From NCBI GenBank assembly GCA_029959085.1, contig JARWIR010000047.1, positions 3,410,001 through 3,474,000 of the forward strand: a DNA stretch of 64,000 nt. The letters are read 5' to 3'. Under the pieces are notes generated by a model that worked only from the letters and a program-made list of their open reading frames with translations, made no database searches and was not told where the DNA came from. This stretch comes from Nemophila menziesii (lineage: Eukaryota > Streptophyta > Magnoliopsida > Boraginales > Hydrophyllaceae). Position 1 is the stretch's first letter; every line of letters begins with the position of its first letter. A program made the position numbers and the translations under genes. Shown in pieces: positions 1 through 10,500 of the stretch.

Positions 1-113
1 CTAGTAAAATACACTTTAGGGTATTTTTGTAATAAAACATATACAATATCTTTAAAATGAATTTTTACATTTTTGTTTACTTATGTAGTTATGGCTTGCA
101 TCTTTCTATAGGT

Positions 114-438
114 AAATAACTCATTTTGTACCTTATCTAGCAAAAGTAACATTTTAATCTCTTATCTTTTGATATTTGTGACATGTTATCCCCTTTTTTT
201 TTGTATTTCCCTTATATTAGTCAAGTGACATATTTATGGGTATTTTGGATGTTTATCACTTCAACTAAACAATGACATGTGAGTTTAACCCATATAATGT
301 AATAGAAATTAAAAAAAGGACCAACAATATCACAAAATCAAAAATAAAAAAAGTGTAGATTAAAAGGTTATTTTTACCAAATAAGGTACTAGGTTGTCAA
401 AAGAATTCAAAAAAATAAAGGAATAAATAGGTTATTTA
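114..438. repeat. Foldback (MITE-like) module 1
   Basis: The two ends are imperfect inverted repeats of roughly 100 bp. The left arm runs from 'aaataactcattttgtacc' through 'aacattttaatct'. The reverse complement of the right arm reads 'aaataacctattta', 'ctagtacctt' and 'aaccttttaatct' in the same order. The loop carries 'gggtattttgg' followed by 'tttatcac', which is kept in all sister modules. Confidence 0.7.
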
Positions 439-1317
439 TTCCTTTAGTTTTGTGTTCCACCCTTTACTTTTTTGTATGTAACTGTGTATTACAATAAATT
501 ATTTTCTAATTATTTTTATTTAAATATGTAAACAAATTTGTTTGCAGTTTAAAAAAGAAAATCTCTTGAAGAAGTTTATGCCTTTTGTGAGAACTCACTT
601 TTCTTACTCCATATTTTTCAATATGATATCATTTTTTTCTGTTTTATTACTTTGATTTATTATATTTTCAATCTTCTATTTTTTTGTATGAAATTTAGTT
701 GGGTACATAATAAAATCTATATTATTTTGCCTAATATATGGGAAACTATAGTACAATTTTTTATAACATATTGGGTTTATGCAATTCCTGCATAATATAG
801 GATCTATAGTGCAATTAAACTATCGGTCCCTATGTTATGAAAAATTGCATTAAGTCCCTATATTAGACAGATATTTGCACTATTGGTCACGATATTGATT
901 TTTTAAAATTAGCTAGACTATAAGTCCCTATATTATATAAAATAACTTCTATATTATCATATAAATTACCAATAATATTCATGAAAAATAAATAAATTAA
1001 AGCATAATAGATCAGGGCCCCCACGAGGACTAATTATGGGATAATATCTAAGTTTTAAAGACTATTTGTATAACTTTTAAAGTTGAAGGACCAATATGGT
1101 AAAAGGGGCATAGTTTATGGAATATTTATGAATTTTTCCTTCCCAAATTGTAAATTTTTATACACTAAATAAATAATTGTGAGACTTATGAAGTTTAAAT
1201 ATTAAGATTTTTTTAGAGGATAAAAAATATTTGTTTATTCTATTAACAAATCAAGATCGATTGGATTAGTGGAACTCTATCCAGTGTTAAAAAGAGGATG
1301 GTAAGTTTCTCGATACT

Positions 1318-1578
1318 AATAACTTATTTGGCCCCTTGTCTTTGCATGTTTTGACTGTTTGGTCCCTTATCTTGCAACTAAGTCCCTTGTCTTTTGATTT
1401 TGTGACAATTTTAGTCCCTTTTCATTATGTTACAATTTCACCTTAGCAAAATGATATTTTGAGGGTATTTTAGTCATTTATCACATAAGGGAAATACAAC
1501 ACGCACTAATTTTGTTACAAAATAAAACTTTAAGGGACTAAATTGTCAACAAAATGAAGGACGATGTAGATTATTTAT
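1318..1578. repeat. Foldback (MITE-like) module 2, second subtype
   Basis: The left arm 'aacttatttggccccttgtc' ... 'gtttggtccctta' is mirrored by the right arm '...gggactaaattgtcaac' ending near 'agattattta'. The loop has 'gggtattttagtcatttatc'. The closest sister lies at 7,296-7,548. Confidence 0.7.
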
Positions 1579-1650
1579 AGTTGATGCTTTTCTGCAGGCT
1601 GTATAAACTTATACGATTAATCTGAGTAAAAGCTAACTTGTATTCTGAGA

Positions 1651-1878
1651 ATGGTTTCATGTTTTCCTATCAGTGATCATGGAACACTTCTTGAAGGACA
1701 TAATGGAAAAGTGAGATTTTTGTATTGTGATAAGGTTATGAGCTCCGGCTTTTATTGTCTCAAATTCCATTTAGCTTGCATTCGAGGAGTCGTGTCTTCT
1801 TGCGGGAACATCCCTACAGATGTGAAGCTTGCTTGTCAAAATATGATAATCCTGAAAAAAGCAAAATTAGCCATGTAA
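1651..1878 (+). pseudogene. BED zinc-finger fragment of a plant hAT transposase
   Basis: A 75-codon open frame reads like the N-terminal BED finger of plant hAT transposase genes. Landmarks are 'HGTLLEGHNGKVR', 'YCDKVMSSGFYCLKFHLA', and a later cysteine followed by 'IPTDVKLAC'. In the family the zinc ligands are C-x2-C-x13-H-x10-C. Here the first Cys is Phe (residue 23), while C26, H40 and C51 sit at the expected spacing, so the finger is incomplete. A possible splice acceptor 'ttttctgcag' ends at 1,597. No dimerisation domain or catalytic core follows. The fragment lies in a block flanked by an 8-bp direct repeat, as expected for hAT. The family call is fairly safe; function is very unlikely. 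Confidence 0.75.
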
Positions 1879-1981
1879 GTTGGGAAAAGCTTCACACTCT
1901 CTGAAGAGAAAGTGAGTGCCAGCTGGCCTTACTTGAGCATCCACATCAAGGACTCTAATGCAAAACAGTGAGATGGGCCGC

Positions 1982-3420
1982 TGATGTCTCCTTATTTTTG
2001 ATGAATTAATATTAGTTAGAGACATCATTTTTAGTGTTTTAGGAAGTTTTCTAGTCGATTTTACCATGAATTATTACACTTTCCTAATTCTAGTCTTGAT
2101 TTAGTAAATTATTATTTTAAGAGCATATTGGGTTTAATTATTTATTTAGTGTGAAGTTTTAAAGATAATTATAGAGATTAATTTGATTCCAAGTCAAAGA
2201 CTAAGAGATATGGAAAGAAGATAAGCATGGTAATTGGAGATAAGGAAAGAAAAGCCAATATATGGAAAAGGAAAAGTTGCCATAAATCTAAATTCCAACA
2301 CCTACGACCACAAATCAACTTGTATCTCAAATCGGTGAGGAATTTAGAGAAATGGTCAAGAGCAAAGTTAAAGATTTTTCCGAGACGATGAATTTTGACT
2401 ATTCATACGTGTCAAACGGATAAAACTTGAAGTTTTTAGGACCAAAACAAAAACGGGCCTTATTTCATGTTTTAGGGTTGCGAATTCGAGTTGGGCTAAG
2501 AATCCACTACTTACCTTCTCCTTAAAAAAACAAATTAGGGTTCCAAATTACCTATAAATACACCCTTATACCATTGTAAACATGTCCTTGTTCAGTTCCA
2601 AGCTTAGGCTTAGTCCTTACTTTCTCGGTTTTAAATAATAGCTTAGCCTTTTAAATTAATATTCATCTTTAGTATCAAACTATTTATTCAAGGAGCAAGA
2701 TGACCTATAGAGGAAGACAAGAAGAAGAAGTTGGAGAGAGACAAACTCCTATTCTACATCTCACCTTCTCTATATTTAGGGTATTTAGTTATATATTTAT
2801 GCTCAACCATATTTTTAAGCTTTTATTCTATAAGTTTTATTTTTAATTGTTGGGTTATTATTTTGTCTTAAATTCATAAATACTATTTGTTGTTTTTATT
2901 TATTTGAGATTGGCGTATATTGTTATTATCTGTTTTCACTTATTGCTTTAAACCCTAGATTTGGCCAATCTTAGGATTATTCTTAGTTATTGACAACACC
3001 ACCATCCTTTGCCTAACTATATTGCCATAAAGATTTGATTTAATCATCAATCATTACTCAAGGTTTCTTTACCCAAGTTCTTTGGTAGTGGAGAGGTTGC
3101 TCCTAAGACTAATTGAGGCTAGGTAGAATTTAGAATCATGGTTAATATATAATGCTTAATCTGTGATAGGTTAGAATAACAACTTAGTAAAATAGACCCA
3201 TATTAGTAACCCTAATCTATTAGACTTACATATTATTTATCTGCATTCTTATTTATTATTTCTCATCAGATAGTTATTCATATTATTTTATTTTTTTATA
3301 TTTTATTTTAAAAACATCTAAATTCATCTAAGCTTATTTGATACAAGTAGATATAACATATTAAATCCCTGCGAACAAACTTAACTTATCATTAAAACTT
3401 GCAAACAATCTGTGATACTT
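1982..3420 (+). mobile_element. LTR-like remnant with TATA box (unclassified)
   Basis: No coding capacity. It opens with a short inverted repeat (TGATGTCTC at 1,982-1,990, GAGACATCA at 2,019-2,027). A promoter-like 'ctataaataca' lies near 2,552. The later part, with 'ccctgcgaacaaac' near 3,367, is laid out like the LTR of a plant Ty3-type retrotransposon. I cannot find a second LTR, a primer-binding site or gag/pol, so this is a tentative solo-LTR or relic call. Confidence 0.3.
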
Positions 3421-3799
3421 GCAGTGAGTTCAGTGGTTCCCAAGGGTGTGTGCTCTTTATTATTATCTTTATTTATCTATTATTTTATCACACCTTTGCC
3501 CCCACCAGTTGCAGTATCGTGCTAGAAGCATGGGTTGGTCCTCTTTCCAATAAAACCCTAATAGAAGCTCTTGCTAATCACCCGAAAGGCACAATATACA
3601 CCCTAATACGTTAGACATTTCTAGTTTGGACGGAAATTGTAATTAGATTATAAAGATATTTGATCAAGTTCTTGAGCAAGTCGGGGTTAACAACGTAATT
3701 CAAATCATTTCGTACTGTCCTTCACCTTTCATGAAAGAGCTTCGTAAATGGGTGATGGTTAAGTACACGACACTTTGTTTGACAGTGAGTGTGTCTTAC

Positions 3800-4010
3800 T
3801 ACTTTAATTCTTAACATAATCTTGTCCGTTGACTCCTTTAAAGATACAGTCAATATAGGAAAAAGTATAGAGGTACAGGGTTCGAATCCCTTCCTAGACA
3901 TGGGTAACCTAGTTCTGATTTACCGAATATACATGGGGAGGTGTGTATATTTCTTATGGAATTAGTTGTGGTGTGCAAAAACTAGCCCAGACACCCATAT
4001 ATTAAAAAAA
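3800..4010 (+). mobile_element. tRNA-derived SINE
   Basis: A perfect RNA polymerase III B-box core, GGTTCGAATCC, lies at 3,879-3,889. It is followed by a non-tRNA body ('ggggaggtgtgtatat', 'aattagttgtggtgtgc', 'ctagcccagacaccc') and a short A-rich tail (4,003-4,010). Body and tail look like a plant SINE. The A box is too degenerate to place, so the 5' border is approximate. Confidence 0.6.
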
Positions 4011-4015
4011 TAGAG

Positions 4016-5440
4016 TATTTATACATTTAAATGCAAAAAAAGGCCCCTTCATCTAGCTTCTAGCTAAATTTCTATGTGACAAATTTTTCCATTTTAATAT
4101 ATATTTTAATGAAATAAAAAAATTTATGTGTAATTTTACCAAAGGCAAAAGACTATGTGCTGCCTTACTTCGAATGAGATGTAACAACTCTTTCTCATAT
4201 TTAATGTGTATTTTAAAGTTAATGTATATTTAGAATATATTTCTAATGTATATTAAAAGTTTAAAAAGAGAATGGTATTTTAATAATTATAAATTTAATA
4301 ATTGTACTTCTTAATATGTGTGAAAATTTAAGTGAACATAATTTGTGAAAAAAGAGAAAGTATTTAATAAAAAGAAATATATTTATTGATTTTATCAAAA
4401 AAATAAAATAAAATAGATTTATTTAGTAGTTATTTTTAAAAAGATATCGTAAAATCTATGACATTAAATTAATTGAGATTAATTCATCTTTTATTTTAAT
4501 TAAGAATGATGTGTTATATTATAAAAGTAATTTATTTCAATTATTACATAAATAAAGATAATTTATGAAGTGAAAAAATATTAAAGATAGTATCTTTAAT
4601 AAACATTAAACCTGGTAGGTCACGGTTGTTATTATCAACCTACCCTATCATAAACCCACATTCAACTTAAGTAAAATATATCCGTATAAATAAAATTGTT
4701 TTATCCTATACCACCCTAAATGATGGAAAAGGTGGAACAAGGTGACTTTAAAATAACGTTATGACAAAGTAAAATGCACAATAACATGGATACGTATAAT
4801 ACTCACAATAAATATTAAAGTGCGCCATCAACTATATCTCAACAAGACCAATCATCAACAAACTCATTTAAATACTGGTATTTAGAAATAGTGGGTGAGT
4901 GACAAACACATTTTACTCACACCAGCATTGCAAAACATTAAGTTTATAAATCTAAGGTCATCTCAAGAACGTAACATGTATTGAAAAAGTAACTAAATCA
5001 ACAACAAAATAATTGGAGATCTTTAAAACATCATAAATGAAGATCTTTCTCCACCTAACGAAACCTAAGTCAAGCGTCTAAAAAGTGATCAACAAACTAT
5101 AAGAGAAACTAACCTAAGAAACAAATGAATTGACAAAATAACCATGGTCATAAGATTCATGAATACCTAGAAACCCAAACATAGATGACCTACAAGATTA
5201 ACCTAAGAAGAACCATAATCCCATAGGGACTCTTGACCTAAAAGTCAAACAACAAATTTGATGAGAAATAAAGGTACCACCGAAGGTACAATTCTAATCC
5301 GGAGTTATAAATTATCAGCGACATCAATTAAACGTAATAGTTACTTCGAATATATTAAAAATACCATATAAATCCCTGTATAACCATGTTACATTAAGAC
5401 AAGAGAGATGAATCCTAAGGTAAAGGAGATCCTTAATTAT
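4016..5440 (+). repeat. Segment family S, copy 1, right part
   Basis: Colinear with 7,548-9,030. Shared landmarks include 'taaatgcaa', 'gaaatatat..ttgattttatc', 'gcgccatcaactat.tctcaacaagaccaatcat' and 'gaacgtaacatgtattga'. Part of it also matches 27,700-28,300. Corresponding minus-strand frames are open in two copies but interrupted here, so I see no conserved gene. Confidence 0.7.
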
Positions 5441-6027
5441 CTTTTCCAATATATGGGAACCTAACATAGGGATTTATAGTACAATTCTTGCATATTATAG
5501 GACCTATACTGCTTTTAACTCAAAAGGAAAAAAATAGGCTCTCATCCCTATTTACAACACCTTTTCTAAAAAATGATTCTTACACCTTGCTTCAGGGCTA
5601 AATTTCTTTTGCTAATTTGGGTTTTAGTTTTTCTTTGATTTTATTTATTAATAGTTGAAATATAAATCAAATAATAAATATTGTCCAAAGCAGTTTGCAG
5701 ATTGCAAATAGGACAAAGGAGATTCAAATGGTCAAAACACCAAGTTTCTCTAAATAGGTATGATTTTTATTTTAGTGTAGTTTTTTCATAATATAGGTTT
5801 TTGCGGTATAATTTTTCACAATATATGGATCTACGGTGCAATTTGTGTTGAAAGTATGATTTTTCTTAAATTCTTTAAACTTAAACAATAAATTTTCACA
5901 AAATATTCAAAGAATCATTCTCCAACACTTTTTGGGATTTTTTTAATAAAGCTTATAAGGTATCTTTAAAACTAATTTTTTAAATTTCTGCTTGCTTATG
6001 TAGTTATGTTTTGCATCTTTCTTGAAT

Positions 6028-6408
6028 AAATAATAACCTATTTTGTCTCTTATCTTGAAAAAGTAACATTTTAATACCTTATCTTTTGATATTTGTGATA
6101 GTGTTATTCCTTTTATCTTGTAAATGTAACATTTTTGTCCCTAATATTTTTATTTTGTGACAACGTTATTATTTTATTTTTATTCCCTTATATTAGCCAA
6201 ATGACACATTTAAGGGTATTTTGGTCATTTATCACATCAATTATAAAATGTCATGTGTATTTAACATTTTTAAAGTAAATGAAATAGAAAAAGATTAACA
6301 TTGTCACAAAATAAAAAAATAGGAGATTAAAAGGTTGATTGTACAAGTGAAGGTGTTAAATTATCAAAAAGATAAAAATAAAGTAAAGGACCTTATATGT
6401 TATTTACA
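6028..6408. repeat. Foldback (MITE-like) module 3
   Basis: Same subtype as module 1. The left arm 'aacctattttgtctcttatc' ... 'aacattttaata' is mirrored by '...aagtaaaggaccttatatgttattt'. The loop has 'aagggtattttggtcattta'. Confidence 0.65.
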
Positions 6409-7295
6409 TATTTTTTCTACTCTTTAATTTCTTTTATATACTTTTGTATTGCGATAAATTATCCTTTTTTAGTTATTTTATTTTAAATATGTAAACAAAT
6501 TATTTGAAATTTAAAAAGAAGAACTATTGAAGAAGTTTATATCTTCTGTGAAAACTCAATTTTCTTTCTCCACATTTTTTAACATAATTTAATCATTTCA
6601 TTTATGTTTTATTACTTAATTGTATTATATTTTTAAGCTTTGATTTATATATTTTTTATTTATGAATTTTTTTTGATATATAATAAAATCTAAGTTATTT
6701 TTTCCAATATATGGAAACCTATATTACAATTCTTGTATAACATAGGGGTCTATAGTGCTATTCATGCATAATATAGGATTTATTAAAAAATTCAGGTGCT
6801 CATATTGAACTCATCAATTTTTTTGGATTTATTTGCAGTATAGATCCCTATGTTATGCAAAATTGCAGTAAGATCCCTATAATATACAAATATTTGCACT
6901 ATTTGTCATGATTTTTAAATTAGTTAGAATATAAGTCCCTATATTATGTAAAATAACTTCTAGTTTTATCAAATAAAATACCAAAAATATTAATACAAAT
7001 TAAATAAATGAAATCTTAATAAATCAGTAGGGTCCATGGGTCTCCTAGTGGACTAATTATGCGACAAAAACCAAGTTTTAAGGACCATTTTAATAACTTT
7101 AAAAGTTGAAGGACCAATATGGTAAAAGAATATATTTAGGGACTATTTGTCAAATTGTTTCTTCCTACATTATAACTTTTTGTAAAATAAAACTATAATT
7201 GTGTGACTCGTGAAGTTTAATCGTAACATTTTTGTTAATGATCAAAACTCTCTTTTTTATCTACTCACAAAGCAAGATCAAATATTTCTCAATAA

Positions 7296-7548
7296 TAATA
7301 ACTTATTTGGCCCTTGTCTTTACATGTTTTGATAGTTTGGTCTCTTATCTATCAATTAAGTTCTTATCTTTAAATTCTGTGACAACATTAGTCCCTTTTC
7401 ATTCTGTTACAATTTGCTCTTTGTACTTTTGGAGGTATTTTAGTCATTTATCACATAAAGGAAATACAACAACTACTAATTTTGTTAAAAAATAAAAATT
7501 AAGGGACTAAATTGTCAATAAAATTAATGACCAAATTTGTTATTTATC
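7296..7548. repeat. Foldback (MITE-like) module 4
   Basis: Sister of module 2. The arms 'aacttatttggcccttgtc' and 'gggactaaattgtcaat' ... 'gaccaaatttgttattta' are inverted. The loop carries 'ggtattttagtcatttatc'. It lies right next to the intact counterpart of the site where S copy 1 is interrupted. Confidence 0.65.
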
Positions 7549-10500
7549 AATTTTCTTTTAAATGCAAGAAAAAAGTCTCTTAATCTTGCGGGGTGAAATT
7601 TTTTTCCTTTTAATTTTTTTTAATGAAATACAAAAATTTTCTTTGCAGTTTGACTAGAGGCAAAGGAGGCAAAGAAGGAAAGGGACTATGAGCCACCCTA
7701 ATATGCAACAACACAACAACAAGGATATTTACAACTACTTCCACTTACTAAATATAGTATCCAAAAATTATTATTCATTTAGTATATATTTTCAGTGTAT
7801 ATTTAAAATAAAGTAATTTAGTAACTATGGATGTAATAATAGTATTTCTTAATACTGTGTGAAAAGTTAGGTGGACATCATTTATAGGACGGAAGAGGTA
7901 CTTAACAAGAAGAAATATATTGTTTGATTTTATCGAAAGAATAAAGTTGGATAGATGTTTTTAGTAGATATTTAAAAAGACATTTTAAAATAGGAAAATT
8001 CTATTATATTAGTAATTGGAATAAATTTATCTTTTATAAATTAATAATAAGGTGTTAGATGTAAAATAAATTTGTAAAATTTCGATTATTTTATAAATAA
8101 AGATATTTTAAGAAGTAAAGATAATACCGTAAATATTATCTTTTATATATTCAACCAAGCGAATCACGGGTTTGTCATTATTCACCTACTTTATCATCAA
8201 TCCACGTTCAACTAAAGCATATAATTTCCGTAACCTTTATAAGTTTTTATAAATTATCTCTACTTATATATATGAACTAAATTTTACATGCACAACCTTT
8301 AGAGATGGAGCGGGTACAACGAGGTGACTTAACATAACGTTTGAACAAAGTATAAAGCACAATAACTTGGATAAGTAAGATAGTCACAACAAATATGAAA
8401 TCGTGCCATCAACTATCTCTCAACAAGACCAATCATCCATAAGATTATTGAAATACTGTATTTCGGAATAGTTGGCGAACGACAAACACATATTATACTT
8501 ATACCCGCTCGTGAAAACATTAAGTCTATAAATGTAAGGCTACTCCAAGAACGTAAAATGTATTGAAAGAGTAACCGAACAACAAAATAATAATTATAGA
8601 TATTTAAAACATCATAAATCAAGATTTTTCTAGACCTAATGAAATCTAAGCCAAAAGACCAAAAAGTGATTAAGAAACACTAACAGAAACCAACCTAAGA
8701 AACTAAAAAATTGACCAAATTACCAAGATAAAAAGATTCAAGAACACCTATTAACCCAAACAAAGATGACCCACAAGATGAACCAAACGAGAACCGTAAT
8801 CCCATTAGAACTCTTGATTAGAAAGTCGAAACTAGAGATAACGCAATATAAAACTTGCAAATACCCAAACAAAGACTAGCAAGCTTCAATTCCAATTCTT
8901 TGTCGAAAAACATCAAAGACATTAAATGAAACCTTAGTCGCTTGAGTAAATTACCTAAATACCCAATCGATCTTTGTATATTAATATTGCATTACTAGAC
9001 AAGAGAGTTGGAATCTAAGGTAATGGAGACCTTAAGTTTAAGGAACATAAATTGCTCTGGAGAAAACTGTGTTGTCCATCTCCATTTCCAGTAACATGGC
9101 CACCTATGACACTCTCAATATAAAATAGAAAAAACAACAAAGTTAGAGTGTATTCCTTCACCACGAGTAGCTTATTACGCACTAGTGACGCAACCACCAA
9201 TAAGAGAATGTCTGAACCAGAATAACCACCACCAAACTTTCCTATTCACGATTGTCAAGCATCTAAAAGCACCACCAGATCTAAATCTCCACTAACCCCA
9301 TTAACTAATAATGCCACCACCACCGCAATTCACCAGCCATTATGAAGCTTCTTTGAACCACATTTTGCTCCTACCTAGAAAAAGAGATCTTCTATTAATG
9401 GGTGGTGGTGGCTTCAATTTTGGGTAGGAGGGGAGGTTCATATTTAGAGTGTTTGTTATCGAAGTTTCGTTAGAGGTGTTATGGATGCTACGGAATTTAA
9501 GAAAAGTAGGTTATATAAAAATGGACAATAGGTTATATAAGAATGAGGTATGCACATTTTATACGAATCAAATATTTCCGGTACGAATGAAATGCAAATG
9601 TGAGATGCAGACCATAGACTAATCTTTCCAAGTTTATCTTAATATTATTCTGAATTATTTGGGGTAAACCATTTGTTGCAAAAATTATTTTGTTCTTTAT
9701 TAAATCAAGAAGAATCATCTTATAGTTGGAAGCAAAGGTCAGCCTCCAATAATAGATTGTAAGGTATATCGGTTTTTGTTTCCTAACGAATGTTCATATT
9801 TTACATCAGGAAATTATATAGGCGTAATTTATTACCTTATTTGTTGATGTTAATGTCTATTCATGATTAACTATACAACATGTCAAAATCGATAATTATT
9901 TTAAAGTCTAAGTATGTTATCTCATGACTTTGTTATCAGGGTTGTTTTATAAACTTTTTTAGTTATGGGAATTAAATATATAGTCTTTGAACTATGTCCC
10001 TATAACTACTTTGTTTTTCAAAATTTCATCCATTTTTTACGATTAAGTCCACATGGAAAGATGTATTTTTAAATTGGGTAAGACTCCTATCCCGATTATC
10101 CAATATTTAAAGCACATCAATTAATTATAACAACAAAACACATGTTAATAGATTAATTAGGTAGATATTTTGGAAAGTTAAAAACACGGGGTATGTTTCA
10201 TAATACATTGGTATTGGACCATCCAATATTGGATGGAAGAATTTTCCTTGAAACTATTAATAGATAAAATTCCCCAAATGGTCTTGAGTAATACAACTAT
10301 TACTAGTTCGGTCCTCAAACTTGTTTGCTACAAGGCATTTAACTTTGAAAAAGAGGCAGAGTCAAGATATTTTGTTTGTGGGAGTGAGGCATAATTTATT
10401 CTCTAGAAACTTTCATTTTTAAAGGAACCAGAAATAATTTTATTAATTTAGTATGTCCTTGATATTTCTTCTTATGGGTGCATAATTCTATTATATATTT

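Larger units (their letters stand above)
1..1579 (+). repeat. Segment family S, copy 1, left part
   Basis: Non-coding A+T-rich DNA that aligns in order with 5,930-7,548. Shared landmarks are the 'cttatgtagttatg' stretch, a foldback module, a 'tatagtgcaat' module and a second foldback module. It continues after an insert at 4,016. I see no gene in it. The same order of modules recurs at 54,131-54,720. The class of the parent element is unknown. Confidence 0.7.
1580..4015 (+). mobile_element. Composite insertion splitting S copy 1, 8-bp flanking repeat
   Basis: The S family is colinear on either side of this block, and S copy 2 lacks it: there 'ttatttatc' at about 7,540 runs directly into 'ttttaaatgcaag'. 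The block is bordered by the direct repeat TATTTATA (1,572-1,579 and 4,016-4,023). An 8-bp target duplication fits hAT elements, and a BED-finger fragment lies inside. However, the two ends do not form obvious hAT inverted repeats, and the repeat is low-complexity. The block may therefore be several nested insertions. Confidence 0.5.

Noticed and set aside
3399..3614. 71-codon plus-strand frame after the LTR-like remnant
   Set aside because: No recognisable domain; hydrophobic A+T-driven middle. It might be leader sequence of a retrotransposon, but nothing supports a gene.
8413..8622. Minus-strand frame shared by 8,413-8,622 and 27,692-27,946
   Set aside because: It looks conserved between two copies, but the third copy (about 4,810-5,045) has several stops. 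The residue mix is what A+T-rich DNA gives.
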